44,710 nt of DNA from Aldersonia kunmingensis (GTDB lineage Bacteria; Actinomycetota; Actinomycetes; Mycobacteriales; Mycobacteriaceae). The notes beneath the pieces were generated by a model. The model was not told the DNA's origin, ran no database searches, and worked only from the letters and a program-made list of their open reading frames with translations. The DNA is taken from the NCBI RefSeq assembly GCF_001646865.1, contig NZ_LRRB01000223.1:1-44710 (forward strand), given 5' to 3'. This document shows, piece after piece, positions 16,069 to 23,921 of the stretch; positions within the stretch are counted from its first letter, which is position 1; each line of letters starts with the position of its first letter. Made by a program: the position numbers and the translations under genes.

Positions 16069-17607
16069 ATGACTCAAACCGAAGCGAATTCCGCTCCACA
16101 GTCGGGTCCCGCCGGGCATCCGGAGCTCAAACGCGTCCTCGGGCCTGGTCTGCTGCTGCTCTTCATCGTCGGCGACATCCTTGGCGCGGGCGTCTATGCG
16201 GTGACCGGCCAAATGATCGACAACGTCGGCGGAATGGCATGGGTGCCATTCATCTGCGCGTTCATCGTCGCGACGCTGACCGCGTTCTCCTACCTCGAAC
16301 TGGTCACGAAGTTCCCGCAGGCGGCGGGCGCTGCGCTGTACACGCACAAGGCATTCGGCATTCAGTTTTTCACCTTCCTGGTCGCGTTCGCGGTGATCTG
16401 CTCGGGCATCACGAGCGCATCGACCTCATCGAACGTGGTGGCCGGCAATCTGCTCGAAGGACTGCACGAAACGTTCAGTGAAGCCGACGGACTCGGCTGG
16501 TTCGACGTGCCGGACGGCAATGGCGCGCAGCTCTTCGTCGCGCTCGCCTTCATGGTGTTGCTCGCGCTGATCAACCTGCGCGGCGTCGGCGAGTCGGTGA
16601 AGTTCAACGTCGTGCTCACGATCGTCGAGATGACCGCACTGGTCATCGTCATCGTGATCGGGTTCGTCGCCGCCGGGCGTGGCACCGGCCAGGGCGATAT
16701 CTCGAATCTGGTGGTGTTCGAGGACCCGAACGAGAAGGGCTGGTTCATCGCGGTCACCATCGCCACCACAATTGCCTTCTTCGCGATGGTGGGTTTCGAG
16801 GACTCGGTGAACATGGTGGAGGAGACGAAGGAACCGGAGCGAATCTTCCCGCGCACCATGTTTACCGGGCTTGGCATCGCGTGCCTGTTCTATGTGCTCG
16901 TCGTTGTGTCGGTGATCGCGGTGTTGCCGCTCGACTACGACTCCGGCGACGAGGGCATCTTGCTGCACGTGGTGCGCGTCGGTGCACCGGATATTCCGAT
17001 CGACGAGATCTTCCCGTATCTCACCGTTTTCGCAGTCGCCAATACGGCGTTGATCAACATGCTGATGGCAAGTCGCCTTATCTACGGACTCGCTCGTCAG
17101 CAGGTGCTGCCCACCGGACTTGGCGCGGTGCTGCCGAACCGCCGCTCACCGTGGGCGGCGATCATTTTCACCACCGCCATGGCCCTCGGGCTCATTATCG
17201 TGGTCAACCAGATGTCGAAGAACTCTGTGGTGGCCGCACTTTCGGGAACCACGGGGCTACTGCTGCTGTGCGTCTTCGCGATAGTCAACATCGCTTGCCT
17301 GGTGCTCAAGCGGCGCCCGCACCCGAAGGCATTTTTCCATGCGCCGGTGTGGGTGCCGGTGGCGGGCGCGATTCTGTGCTTGTTCCTCGCCGGGCCATGG
17401 GCGCGCAGCTCCGCGCAGATGATCCAGTACAAGATCGCGGGCGTAATGCTGGCGATCGGCGTCGTGCTGTCCGGGATCACGTACCTGATCAACCGTGCGC
17501 AGGGCCAAAAGATGGAGTTCAAGGATATCGAGCACCTCGCCGACGACGAGAACCCGGATCTCGACCCGGCGGACCGGTACCGCGAACCGCACCACCCCGA
17601 AAACTGA
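16069..17607 (+). CDS. APC-family amino acid permease
   Basis: 512 residues with about 12 hydrophobic segments. The first, LGPGLLLLFIVGDILGAGVYAVTG, has the unwound helix-1 pattern G-x-G-x-Y of the amino acid-polyamine-organocation family. FFAMVGFEDSVNMVEETK is the conserved helix-6 region, with MVGFE in the usual substrate-site position. ATG 16069 has GGAGGT 5 nt upstream. It stands alone, divergent from the ESX cassette and convergent with the oxidoreductase gene. Substrate specificity cannot be read; cationic or neutral amino acids are likely. Confidence 0.88.
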   Translation: MTQTEANSAPQSGPAGHPELKRVLGPGLLLLFIVGDILGAGVYAVTGQMIDNVGGMAWVPFICAFIVATLTAFSYLELVTKFPQAAGAALYTHKAFGIQFFTFLVAFAVICSGITSASTSSNVVAGNLLEGLHETFSEADGLGWFDVPDGNGAQLFVALAFMVLLALINLRGVGESVKFNVVLTIVEMTALVIVIVIGFVAAGRGTGQGDISNLVVFEDPNEKGWFIAVTIATTIAFFAMVGFEDSVNMVEETKEPERIFPRTMFTGLGIACLFYVLVVVSVIAVLPLDYDSGDEGILLHVVRVGAPDIPIDEIFPYLTVFAVANTALINMLMASRLIYGLARQQVLPTGLGAVLPNRRSPWAAIIFTTAMALGLIIVVNQMSKNSVVAALSGTTGLLLLCVFAIVNIACLVLKRRPHPKAFFHAPVWVPVAGAILCLFLAGPWARSSAQMIQYKIAGVMLAIGVVLSGITYLINRAQGQKMEFKDIEHLADDENPDLDPADRYREPHHPEN

Positions 17608-17608
17608 A

Positions 17609-17680
17609 CTCGCCGCGCACTTTTCCGGGTGACCGCGCACGCCTGGGCATGCGCGACACCACGAAAAGGTGCGCGGCGAG
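17609..17680. repeat. 72-bp nested palindrome, copy A (convergent gene ends)
   Basis: Outer arms 17609-17625 and 17663-17680 pair over 17 bp with one bulged C (CTCGCCGCGCACTTTTC with GAAAAGGTGCGCGGCGAG). An inner hairpin pairs CGCGCACGCC with GGCATGCGCG around a 2-nt TG loop. Copy D (32493-32564) is the same length and matches 51 of 72 positions without gaps. It lies between two stop codons, so it could also act as a two-way terminator. Confidence 0.8.
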
Positions 17681-17696
17681 GTTCGGTCGGTGACCG

Positions 17697-18782
17697 CTAC
17701 TTCTTGAAGCGCCCCGCGAAACCGCGCAGCGGCACATCGGCACTGGTCAGAATTCCGGGCGGTGCGGCGACCACGGAACGGATCGAGTTCAGTGCGGGCA
17801 GGCCGGTGACGGTCATTCCGATCGAGGCGAAGTTTTCGGGATTCGACAGGTCGACACCGGGCTTCGGGAAGATCATGTGCTTGTTGTAGATGCACGGATC
17901 GCCCTGGATCTGAGTGATGTAGCAGCCCTTGATGTCCCAGCTCGGGTCGGTGTGCGGGGTCATCTGCCACTCGAGGTGAGTCTCGACGCGCGCGACGCCG
18001 TCCACCATGCCCTGGTACTTGATGTAGTTGCCGCCGAGCGAGCCCTTGGGCAGCTTGTACCAACCGAGATCGACGTCCCGGGTGCAGGCGCCCAGCTCGT
18101 ACTCGAACTTAACCTCGTCGAGTTCGAGACCGAAGCAGTCGGCCATCATCAGCACGCTGTCGGCGAAGACCCGGGTGTACTTCTCGAGCTTCCCGGGGAT
18201 GCTCGGGTCATCGACGGGCAGGCCGTAGCCGACCTCGATCCAGGTGTCCTTCGAGTGGTGGCACGAAACGTCGACCGATTCGATGGTGGTGATGTTCTCG
18301 ATCTCGGCGACGTCGGCCGAGCACGCCACACCGAGGATCTGGTTGACGCCCGGGTTCATGCCCGTGCCGTAGAAGGTTGATCCGCCACGCTGGCAGGCGG
18401 CCTCGAGCACCTCGGACACCTTCTTGCCCGACGGGTGCGGGTGGTTGGTGTCGCGGTGCCAGCCGGTGATCCAGTCGGCGGTGGTGACGATATTGATGCC
18501 GGCCTCGAGCACACGCTCGTAGAGATCCTCGTCCGGGAAGACGCCGTGGAAGGTCATCACATCGGGCTTGGCGGCGATGATCTCCTCGACCGTCCCCGTG
18601 GCGATCACGCCGTTGGGCGCGATCCCGGCGATCTCACCGGCGTCACGGCCGATCTTTTCCGGTGTGTAGCAATGCAATCCGATTAGTTCGAGATCGGGGT
18701 GTTCGCCCATTCGCTTGATCATCTCGGTGCCGACGTTGCCGGTCGCCACCTGGAAGACGCGAATCCTTGGCTGAGTGCTCAT
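17697..18782 (-). CDS. DapB-like NAD(P)-dependent oxidoreductase (amine dehydrogenase family)
   Basis: 361 residues. The N-terminal Rossmann start VFQVATGNVGTEMIKRM and the GTGMNPGVNQ segment are typical of dihydrodipicolinate-reductase-like proteins that resemble 2,4-diaminopentanoate dehydrogenase. Actinobacteria carry many paralogues of unknown substrate. ATG 18782 is chosen because MSTQPRIRV fits the fold and GAAAGG lies upstream; an in-frame start 24 bases earlier would add eight unlikely residues. It lies 39 bp downstream of the Rieske oxygenase in the same orientation, so both are probably one TetR-controlled unit acting on a hydrophobic substrate. Confidence 0.75.
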   Translation of the reverse strand: MSTQPRIRVFQVATGNVGTEMIKRMGEHPDLELIGLHCYTPEKIGRDAGEIAGIAPNGVIATGTVEEIIAAKPDVMTFHGVFPDEDLYERVLEAGINIVTTADWITGWHRDTNHPHPSGKKVSEVLEAACQRGGSTFYGTGMNPGVNQILGVACSADVAEIENITTIESVDVSCHHSKDTWIEVGYGLPVDDPSIPGKLEKYTRVFADSVLMMADCFGLELDEVKFEYELGACTRDVDLGWYKLPKGSLGGNYIKYQGMVDGVARVETHLEWQMTPHTDPSWDIKGCYITQIQGDPCIYNKHMIFPKPGVDLSNPENFASIGMTVTGLPALNSIRSVVAAPPGILTSADVPLRGFAGRFKK

Positions 18783-18821
18783 AGAAGTTTCGGCCTTTCT
18801 TGTCACCGTTTGGTCGACGTC

Positions 18822-19850
18822 TCAGGAGGGCTGTGCCGCGGACAGGTCGCGGGCTTCGCTCCACTCGGGGGTGTCGGGATAGAACTGGGTGGCCCACTTT
18901 CGCAGCGCGCGGAAGCCCTCGAATTCCTTGGGGGACAGCGCGGGTGGGTCGGAGTAGCGCTGGTGCTGCCAGATGTTGACGTCGAGTTCGAACTGATCGA
19001 TGACGAAGCCCGCCATGGCCTTCCCGTACCCGCTCAGGTCGGTGTTCTCTTCGCCCGGCTTGCGCCCGATCCATACCGTGAACCGCACATCGGAGGTGTG
19101 CTCGTCCACCGGAGTGACGCAGGGCATGGTGCGGTTTTCGACCATGCCCCAGCTCTTCGTGACCGAGACGCCGAGCCCGGCGTTGATCGATTCCACTCCG
19201 CTGGTGGCGTCTTCGAGTGTCGCGCCCTCGTCGAACGCGATGGTGAAGTCGACGAACGAGACGGGTCCGGAGAAGTCGTGGCGGGTGAACTCCGGCATGA
19301 ACGGGGTCTTGTGCACGAACTTGAAATGCGCGAAGTCGACGCCGTTTTCCATGATGTATTGCGGGTGAATCTCCAGCTGTTCGCGAAAGAGCGTCGCGCC
19401 GGGGATCGGCGGGTAGTAGTCGGCGGCGGTCTTACCGTCCCCGAAGGCGGCGAACATATCCGGGACATCGAAGTACGGCGCACGGCCCTCGACGTCGTGC
19501 CAGATGAAGATCGACTCGTTGAGCTCGGCTACCGGGTAGCTGCGGATTCGGCGGCCCTTGTTCGCGTGCTTCTCGTAGGGCACGCACACATTGCGGCCCT
19601 CGTGGTTCCACTCCCAGCCGTGGAACGGGCAGACGATCCGGTCGCCTTCGACCCGTCCGCCGTAGCCGAGATGGGCACCGAGGTGCTCGCAGTAGGCGTC
19701 CATCACCGCGACGTCGCCGTCGGCCGAGCGCCACGCGATCATCTCGCGGCCGAAGTACTTCATCTTGTGTACTTCGCCGACGCCCACCTCGGCGGACCAT
19801 GCCACCTGAAACCAGCCGGTGGGCTTCATGGACAAGGGCGTCTTCGCCAT
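18822..19850 (-). CDS. Rieske non-heme iron oxygenase, KshA-like
   Basis: 342 residues. The Rieske [2Fe-2S] ligands are C54-E-H56 and C74-x2-H77 (YCEHLGAHLG and CPFHGW). The mononuclear iron site is NGVDFAHFKFVH, with D172, H175 and H180. The size and motif spacing fit the KshA/steroid-type oxygenases that need a separate reductase, which is not in this window. The start is ATG 19850 (MAKTPLS); the frame stays open further upstream, through the operator region, but that part is not protein-like. It is divergent from a TetR regulator and has the palindromic operator 37 bp upstream. The substrate is unknown; a steroid or another polycyclic or aromatic compound is plausible. Confidence 0.85.
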   Translation of the reverse strand: MAKTPLSMKPTGWFQVAWSAEVGVGEVHKMKYFGREMIAWRSADGDVAVMDAYCEHLGAHLGYGGRVEGDRIVCPFHGWEWNHEGRNVCVPYEKHANKGRRIRSYPVAELNESIFIWHDVEGRAPYFDVPDMFAAFGDGKTAADYYPPIPGATLFREQLEIHPQYIMENGVDFAHFKFVHKTPFMPEFTRHDFSGPVSFVDFTIAFDEGATLEDATSGVESINAGLGVSVTKSWGMVENRTMPCVTPVDEHTSDVRFTVWIGRKPGEENTDLSGYGKAMAGFVIDQFELDVNIWQHQRYSDPPALSPKEFEGFRALRKWATQFYPDTPEWSEARDLSAAQPS

Positions 19851-19886
19851 GGCCGATCGCTCCTCTCGTGTGACCTGCCTCGCAAT

Positions 19887-19937
19887 CGTAGAAGGTTCTA
19901 CGACTATTGCAATAGCCGAATCGTAGAAGGTTCTGTG
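19887..19937. promoter_or_regulatory. Divergent TetR operator region: two operators around a palindrome
   Basis: CGTAGAAGGTTCTACG (19887-19902) is a 7+2+7 palindrome. CGTAGAAGGTTCTGTG (19922-19937) is a second copy with one degenerate half, 35 bp centre to centre. Between them CTATTGCAATAG (19904-19915) is a perfect 12-bp palindrome. The region lies between the Rieske gene and tetR, so the regulator probably controls both and itself. Confidence 0.75.
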
Positions 19938-19979
19938 AAAATAGCAAACGAGGTGGTTCTGTCGACTAACATCGGGCAA

Positions 19980-20609
19980 ATGACCGAAGCCGGCGTCACC
20001 GGGAGGCGTGCGAACCGTCGCGGCATGGCGACCCGGGAAAGCATGCTCAAGGGCGCGCTGCGCTCACTTGCCTCCGGTGATCCCGCCTCTGTATCCGGCA
20101 ACCGGATCGCCAAGGAAATCGGCGTCACCTGGGGTGCGCTCAAATACCAATTCGGCGACATCGACGGCTTCTGGGCGGCGGTGCTGCACTACACGGCCGA
20201 ACGCAGGGGAGACCTGCCTGCGCGCGTGGATCCGAACCAGTCGCTGCGCGAGCGGGTCGAGGGCATGGTCGAGCTGATGTTCGACGGGCTCACCGCGACC
20301 GATTCGTTGGCGATCGAAACCCTGCGCGCCGCATTGCCGCGCGAGCACGCCGAGCTCGAGCGGCTCTACCCACGCACCGCAGCCGAACTGGCCTCATGGA
20401 AGCCGCTATGGAATGAGGCCTGCCAGAAGGCATTTGCCGATCTGGCGATCGACCCGGTGAAGGTTCGCGAGGTCGCCACCTTCTTCCCGGCTGCCATGCG
20501 CGGCATCGTCTCGGAGAAGCAACTCGGCACGTACTCGGATCTCGCGGAGGCGCGGCAAGGGCTGGCGAATTCGATCATCGCGTACCTGTACCAGCCGGAC
20601 GTGAAGTAG
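19980..20609 (+). CDS. TetR-family transcriptional regulator
   Basis: 209 residues. The N-terminal helix-turn-helix runs about 15-65 (MATRESMLKGALRSL, SGNRIAKEIGVTWGALKYQF), with GALKYQFGDIDGFWAAVL as the recognition helix and the start of helix 4. The ligand-binding part is all-helical and unassigned. ATG 19980 gives a normal N-terminus; GTG 19935 would place the second operator inside the coding region and is less likely. It is divergent from the Rieske/DapB-like pair, the common layout for a local repressor responding to the pathway substrate. Confidence 0.88.
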   Translation: MTEAGVTGRRANRRGMATRESMLKGALRSLASGDPASVSGNRIAKEIGVTWGALKYQFGDIDGFWAAVLHYTAERRGDLPARVDPNQSLRERVEGMVELMFDGLTATDSLAIETLRAALPREHAELERLYPRTAAELASWKPLWNEACQKAFADLAIDPVKVREVATFFPAAMRGIVSEKQLGTYSDLAEARQGLANSIIAYLYQPDVK

Positions 20610-20622
20610 CGCCCTCGAGCTT

Positions 20623-20694
20623 CGCCGCACACTTCCTATTGGCCGGCACACCTTCCCGCGTGCCGGAGCGTGTGGGCTCAGGAAGTGTGCGGCG
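20623..20694. repeat. Nested palindrome, copy B (downstream of tetR)
   Basis: Perfect 15-bp outer arms CGCCGCACACTTCCT (20623-20637) and AGGAAGTGTGCGGCG (20680-20694) enclose an inner hairpin CCGGCAC (20643-20649)/GTGCCGG (20660-20666). The outer arm shares GCCGCRCACYT with copies A, C and D. It probably ends tetR transcription before the rpsH promoter. Confidence 0.75.
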
Positions 20695-20736
20695 GGCGGG
20701 GAGTCATGGAGATCGGACGTTCCGACCTGGGCCGAT

Positions 20737-20765
20737 TTGGCTCACGCTGGGCTTTTCCCTACACT
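20737..20765 (+). promoter_or_regulatory. Promoter of the rpsH unit
   Basis: TTGGCT (20737-20742), 17-bp spacer, TACACT (20760-20765), then AGAACGGTTGC. Closely parallel to the rplN and infA promoters in this window. Confidence 0.7.
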
Positions 20766-20950
20766 AGAACGGTTGCCTGGGCGACGTGTGCACTGCTGTG
20801 CCCGTGAAACCCGCAGGTGACATGCACTCATTCCGGCCGGCAAGGGCTGGCCGGACCAGCCGAATTGTTGTAGGCCCACGGCGGCGCGCTTGTAAAAAGT
20901 GTGTCCGTGTTGCATGGGAACCGCAGCGAGAAAGGTGTCGAGGTCGAACC
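20766..20950 (+). other. Long 5' leader of rpsH with hairpin
   Basis: About 180 nt without an ORF. A hairpin CCGGCCGGC (20833-20841)/GCTGGCCGG (20846-20854) with AAGG loop has one mismatch. Since S8 is the first protein of the unit and is the spc-operon feedback repressor in E. coli, a feedback site here is possible; the sequence does not prove it. Confidence 0.4.
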
Positions 20951-21349
20951 ATGACCATGACAGATCCGATCGCAGACTTTCTGACACGTCTGCGCAACGC
21001 CAACTCGGCGTACCACGATCAGGTGAAGCTGCCGCACAGCAAGATCAAGGCGAACATCGCCGAGATCCTCAAGCGTGAGGGCTACATCGTCGATTACCGC
21101 ACTGAGGACGCCGAGGTCGGTAAGACCCTCATCGTCGACCTGAAGTACGGCCCCAGCCGCGAGCGCAGCCTCGCCGGCGTGCGTCGCGTTTCCAAGCCCG
21201 GTCTGCGGGTTTACGCGAAGTCCACCAACCTGCCCAAGGTCCTGGGCGGCCTCGGCGTGGCGATCATCTCCACGTCGTCCGGTCTCCTCACCGACCGTCA
21301 GGCGGCCAAGCAGGGAGTAGGCGGGGAAGTCCTCGCCTACGTCTGGTAA
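20951..21349 (+). CDS. rpsH: 30S ribosomal protein S8
   Basis: 132 residues, normal length. [18 protein letters not shown] and the C-terminal [12 protein letters not shown] segment are diagnostic. S8 binds helix 21 of 16S rRNA and in E. coli represses the spc operon. Of the in-frame starts, ATG 20951 is 2 codons before another ATG; either gives a normal S8. It opens a six-gene ribosomal unit and is separated from rpsN by about 8.5 kb of unrelated genes. Confidence 0.98.
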   Translation: MTMTDPIADFLTRLRNANSAYHDQVKLPHSKIKANIAEILKREGYIVDYRTEDAEVGKTLIVDLKYGPSRERSLAGVRRVSKPGLRVYAKSTNLPKVLGGLGVAIISTSSGLLTDRQAAKQGVGGEVLAYVW

Positions 21350-21361
21350 GGGGCGCACAAC

Positions 21362-21901
21362 ATGTCGCGTATTGGAAAGAAGCCGATCACGGTTCCGTCC
21401 GGCGTCGAGGTCAACATCGACGGCCAGGACGTCTCGGTCAAGGGCCCGAAGGGCACCCTGTCCCTGACTGTTGCCGAGCCGATCACGGTCGCCAAGGCCG
21501 AGAGCGGCGAGCTCGAGGTGACGCGCCCGGACGACGAGCGTCGTAGCCGCGCGCTGCACGGTCTTACCCGGACCCTGGTGTCGAACCTCATCGTCGGTGT
21601 GACCGAGGGCTACACCACAAAGATGGAGATCCACGGCGTCGGTTACCGCGTCGCGCTGAAGGGCCAGGACCTCGAGTTCGCGCTCGGTTTCAGCCACCCG
21701 GTGCCGATCGAGGCTCCCGAGGGCATCACCTTCGCAGTCGAGACGCCCACCCGGTTCTCCGTGTCCGGCATCGACAAGCAGAAGGTCGGCCAGATTTCGG
21801 CGAACATCCGCCGCCTGCGTCGCCCCGACCCGTACAAGGGCAAGGGCGTTCGCTACGAAGGCGAGCAGATCCGTCGCAAGGTCGGAAAGACGGGTAAGTG
21901 A
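21362..21901 (+). CDS. rplF: 50S ribosomal protein L6
   Basis: 179 residues. [15 protein letters not shown] at the start, two similar alpha/beta halves and the C-terminal [16 protein letters not shown] are typical. L6 binds 23S rRNA near the sarcin-ricin loop. It begins 12 nt after rpsH and is followed after 1 nt by rplR. Confidence 0.98.
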   Translation: MSRIGKKPITVPSGVEVNIDGQDVSVKGPKGTLSLTVAEPITVAKAESGELEVTRPDDERRSRALHGLTRTLVSNLIVGVTEGYTTKMEIHGVGYRVALKGQDLEFALGFSHPVPIEAPEGITFAVETPTRFSVSGIDKQKVGQISANIRRLRRPDPYKGKGVRYEGEQIRRKVGKTGK

Positions 21902-21902
21902 T

Positions 21903-22310
21903 ATGAGCCAGACCGAAAACCAGAAGGCCAAGCGGATTCCGCTCGGCACGGATGCTTCGACCGCGCGTCGTCTCTCGAAGACGCGTCGTCACTTCCGCCT
22001 TCGCAAGAAGATCTCGGGCACGCCCGATCGGCCGCGCCTCGTGGTGCACCGCTCGTCGCGGCACCTGCATGCACAGCTGGTGGACGACCTCGCGGGTCGC
22101 ACCATCGCCGCGGCCTCGACCATCGAGGACGACGTGCGTGCGCTCGAGGGCGACAAGTCGGCCCGTGGCGCGAAGGTGGGCGAGCTGATCGCCGCCCGCG
22201 CCAAGGCAGCCGGCGTCGAGACCGTGGTCTTCGACCGCGGTGGCCACGATTACCACGGCCGCATCGCCGCCCTGGCGGACGCCGCTCGCGAAGGTGGGTT
22301 GAAGTTCTGA
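21903..22310 (+). CDS. rplR: 50S ribosomal protein L18
   Basis: 135 residues, the 5S rRNA-binding L18. [20 protein letters not shown] and [24 protein letters not shown] are the family signatures. The N-terminal 20 residues ([15 protein letters not shown]...) are a basic extension as in other actinobacteria. It begins 1 nt after rplF. Confidence 0.98.
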   Translation: MSQTENQKAKRIPLGTDASTARRLSKTRRHFRLRKKISGTPDRPRLVVHRSSRHLHAQLVDDLAGRTIAAASTIEDDVRALEGDKSARGAKVGELIAARAKAAGVETVVFDRGGHDYHGRIAALADAAREGGLKF

Positions 22311-22344
22311 TGATCAACACTGTTCTGAATGGAAGGATCGCCTG

Positions 22345-22977
22345 ATGCCGGGACGTCAAAGGCGTGACGGCGGAAGCGGACCCGCCGGAGCAAACGGACC
22401 AAGCAATGACGGTCGGGGCGGTCGCGACCGCCGCGACGGTGGCCGTAACCAGCAAGAGAAGAGCAACCACCTCGAGCGGGTCGTTGCCATCAACCGTGTG
22501 TCGAAGGTCGTCAAGGGCGGCCGGCGCTTCAGCTTCACCGCGCTGGTCATCGTGGGCGACGGCAACGGTCTCGTTGGTGTCGGCTACGGCAAGGCCAAGG
22601 AAGTTCCCGCGGCCATCCAGAAGGGCGTCGAGGAGGCTCGCAAGGGCTTCTTCCGTGTCCCGATGATCGGCAGCACCATCACCCATCCGGTTCAGGGCGA
22701 AGCCGCTGCCGGTGTCGTGATGCTGCGTCCGGCCAGCCCCGGTACCGGTGTTATCGCCGGTGGCGCGGCTCGTGCCGTGCTGGAGTGCGCGGGTATCCAC
22801 GACATCCTGTCGAAGTCGCTCGGTAGCGACAACGCCATCAACGTCGTGCATGCGACTGTCGCTGCTCTCAAGCAGCTGCAGCGTCCGGAAGAGGTCGCCG
22901 CTCGCCGCGGTCTGCCGATCGAGGACGTCGCGCCTGCGGGCATGCTGCGCGCGCGTGCAGGTCAGGGGGCGTCGTAA
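22345..22977 (+). CDS. rpsE: 30S ribosomal protein S5
   Basis: 210 residues, longer than the E. coli protein (167) because of a charged Gly/Arg-rich N-terminal extension (about 1-40), normal for mycolic actinobacteria. [19 protein letters not shown] begins the dsRBD-like domain; [20 protein letters not shown] follows in the second. S5 is needed for decoding accuracy and mRNA helicase activity at the entry tunnel. Its stop overlaps the rpmD start. Confidence 0.98.
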   Translation: MPGRQRRDGGSGPAGANGPSNDGRGGRDRRDGGRNQQEKSNHLERVVAINRVSKVVKGGRRFSFTALVIVGDGNGLVGVGYGKAKEVPAAIQKGVEEARKGFFRVPMIGSTITHPVQGEAAAGVVMLRPASPGTGVIAGGAARAVLECAGIHDILSKSLGSDNAINVVHATVAALKQLQRPEEVAARRGLPIEDVAPAGMLRARAGQGAS

Positions 22978-23156
22978 TGGCCGATCTGAAGATCACCCAG
23001 GTCAAGAGCACCATCGGCGCCAAGGCCAACCAGCGTGACAGCATGCGCACGCTGGGCCTGCGCAAGATCCGGCAGTCGGTTGTGCGTGAGGACAATGCGC
23101 AGAACCGCGGCCTGATCAACGTGGTGCGCCACCTCGTGGAAGTTGAGGAGGTCTAA
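22977..23156 (+). CDS. rpmD: 50S ribosomal protein L30
   Basis: 59 residues translated directly from the sequence: [20 protein letters not shown]..., then [13 protein letters not shown] and a C-terminal [10 protein letters not shown]. Length and sequence match bacterial L30. ATG 22977 overlaps the rpsE TAA by one base; the TAA at 23154-23156 is followed 2 nt later by rplO. Confidence 0.97.
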   Translation: MADLKITQVKSTIGAKANQRDSMRTLGLRKIRQSVVREDNAQNRGLINVVRHLVEVEEV

Positions 23157-23158
23157 CC

Positions 23159-23599
23159 ATGACCATCAAGTTGCATCATCTGAAGCCGGCCCCCGGCGCC
23201 AAGACCGAGAAGACTCGTGTCGGCCGCGGTGAGGGCTCCAAGGGTAAGACCGCTGGTCGCGGCACGAAGGGCACCAAGGCCCGCAAGAACGTGCCGGCCG
23301 CCTTCGAGGGTGGGCAGATGCCGTTGCACATGCGGCTGCCCAAGCTCAAGGGCTTCACCAACCGGTTCCGTACCGAGTACCAGGTCGTGAACCTCGCGGC
23401 CATCCAGCGGCTGTTCCCCGAGGGCGGCACCGTCGGCGTCGAGGATCTCGTCGCCAAGGGTGCGGTTCGCAAGAACCAGCTCGTGAAGGTGCTCGGCGAG
23501 GGCGAGATCACCGTTGCCGTGCAGGTGACGGCGAACAAGTTCTCCGGCTCCGCCAAGGAGAAGATCGCCGCTGCGGGTGGGACCACCACCGAGCTGTGA
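23159..23599 (+). CDS. rplO: 50S ribosomal protein L15
   Basis: 146 residues. [18 protein letters not shown], the Gly-rich loop [17 protein letters not shown] and [16 protein letters not shown] are typical; the L15 N-terminal tail reaches into the 23S core. It is the last gene of the rpsH unit and is followed by strong hairpins rather than running straight into secY. Confidence 0.98.
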   Translation: MTIKLHHLKPAPGAKTEKTRVGRGEGSKGKTAGRGTKGTKARKNVPAAFEGGQMPLHMRLPKLKGFTNRFRTEYQVVNLAAIQRLFPEGGTVGVEDLVAKGAVRKNQLVKVLGEGEITVAVQVTANKFSGSAKEKIAAAGGTTTEL

Positions 23600-23628
23600 C
23601 GGTTCCGACGAACTGAGTAGTACCCACT

Positions 23629-23702
23629 GGCCGCGGCCGAGGCGCTCGCTTCGGTCGCGGCCGGTGTCGTACCGGGCCGCTCGCGGCCCGTGTTCCGACA
23701 CC
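23629..23702 (+). terminator. Two hairpins after rplO
   Basis: First hairpin GGCCGCGGCCGA (23629-23640)/TCGGTCGCGGCC (23651-23662), one mismatch. Second, nested: GGTGTCG (23663-23669)/CGACACC (23696-23702) outside CGGGCCGC (23673-23680)/GCGGCCCG (23683-23690). There is no T-tract, as is common in high-G+C actinobacteria. They probably end or attenuate transcription from the rpsH unit. Confidence 0.6.
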
Positions 23703-23921
23703 CGCCACGCCATGTTCCTGCGGTGGAACCACGACGGTGGAACCGTCTTGGAACCACCGCTACGAGGCACTTCCGCCCAGATAATGCGTGGCTGATATTC
23801 TCGGAGACTGCGTGGCTGGCAGCTGTACCGCTGCCGGTCCGACTGATGTTTGCCCGTGATTCACGCTGGTCCATCCAGCATGCCGCTAAGTTGCCGAACT
23901 CGGTGACGCACAGGAGGATCC
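23703..23921 (+). other. Intergenic region upstream of secY
   Basis: About 220 bases without a gene. A third nested palindrome is present: GCGGTGG (23720-23726)/CCACCGC (23754-23760) around ACGGT/ACCGT. A promoter must lie here if the hairpins before it terminate; TATTCT near 23797-23802 is a candidate -10 without a convincing -35. AGGAGG at 23912-23917 is the secY ribosome binding site. Confidence 0.35.

Noticed and set aside
15228-16481. Plus-strand frame of 417 codons across the ESX cassette and into the permease gene
   Set aside because: It runs antisense to the 222-residue gene and then out of frame through the permease; its translation has no protein-like pattern.
18699-19979. Very long plus-strand frame extending the TetR gene upstream to 18699
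   Set aside because: It is the complement of the Rieske gene and part of the DapB-like gene; the real TetR fold begins only at 19980.
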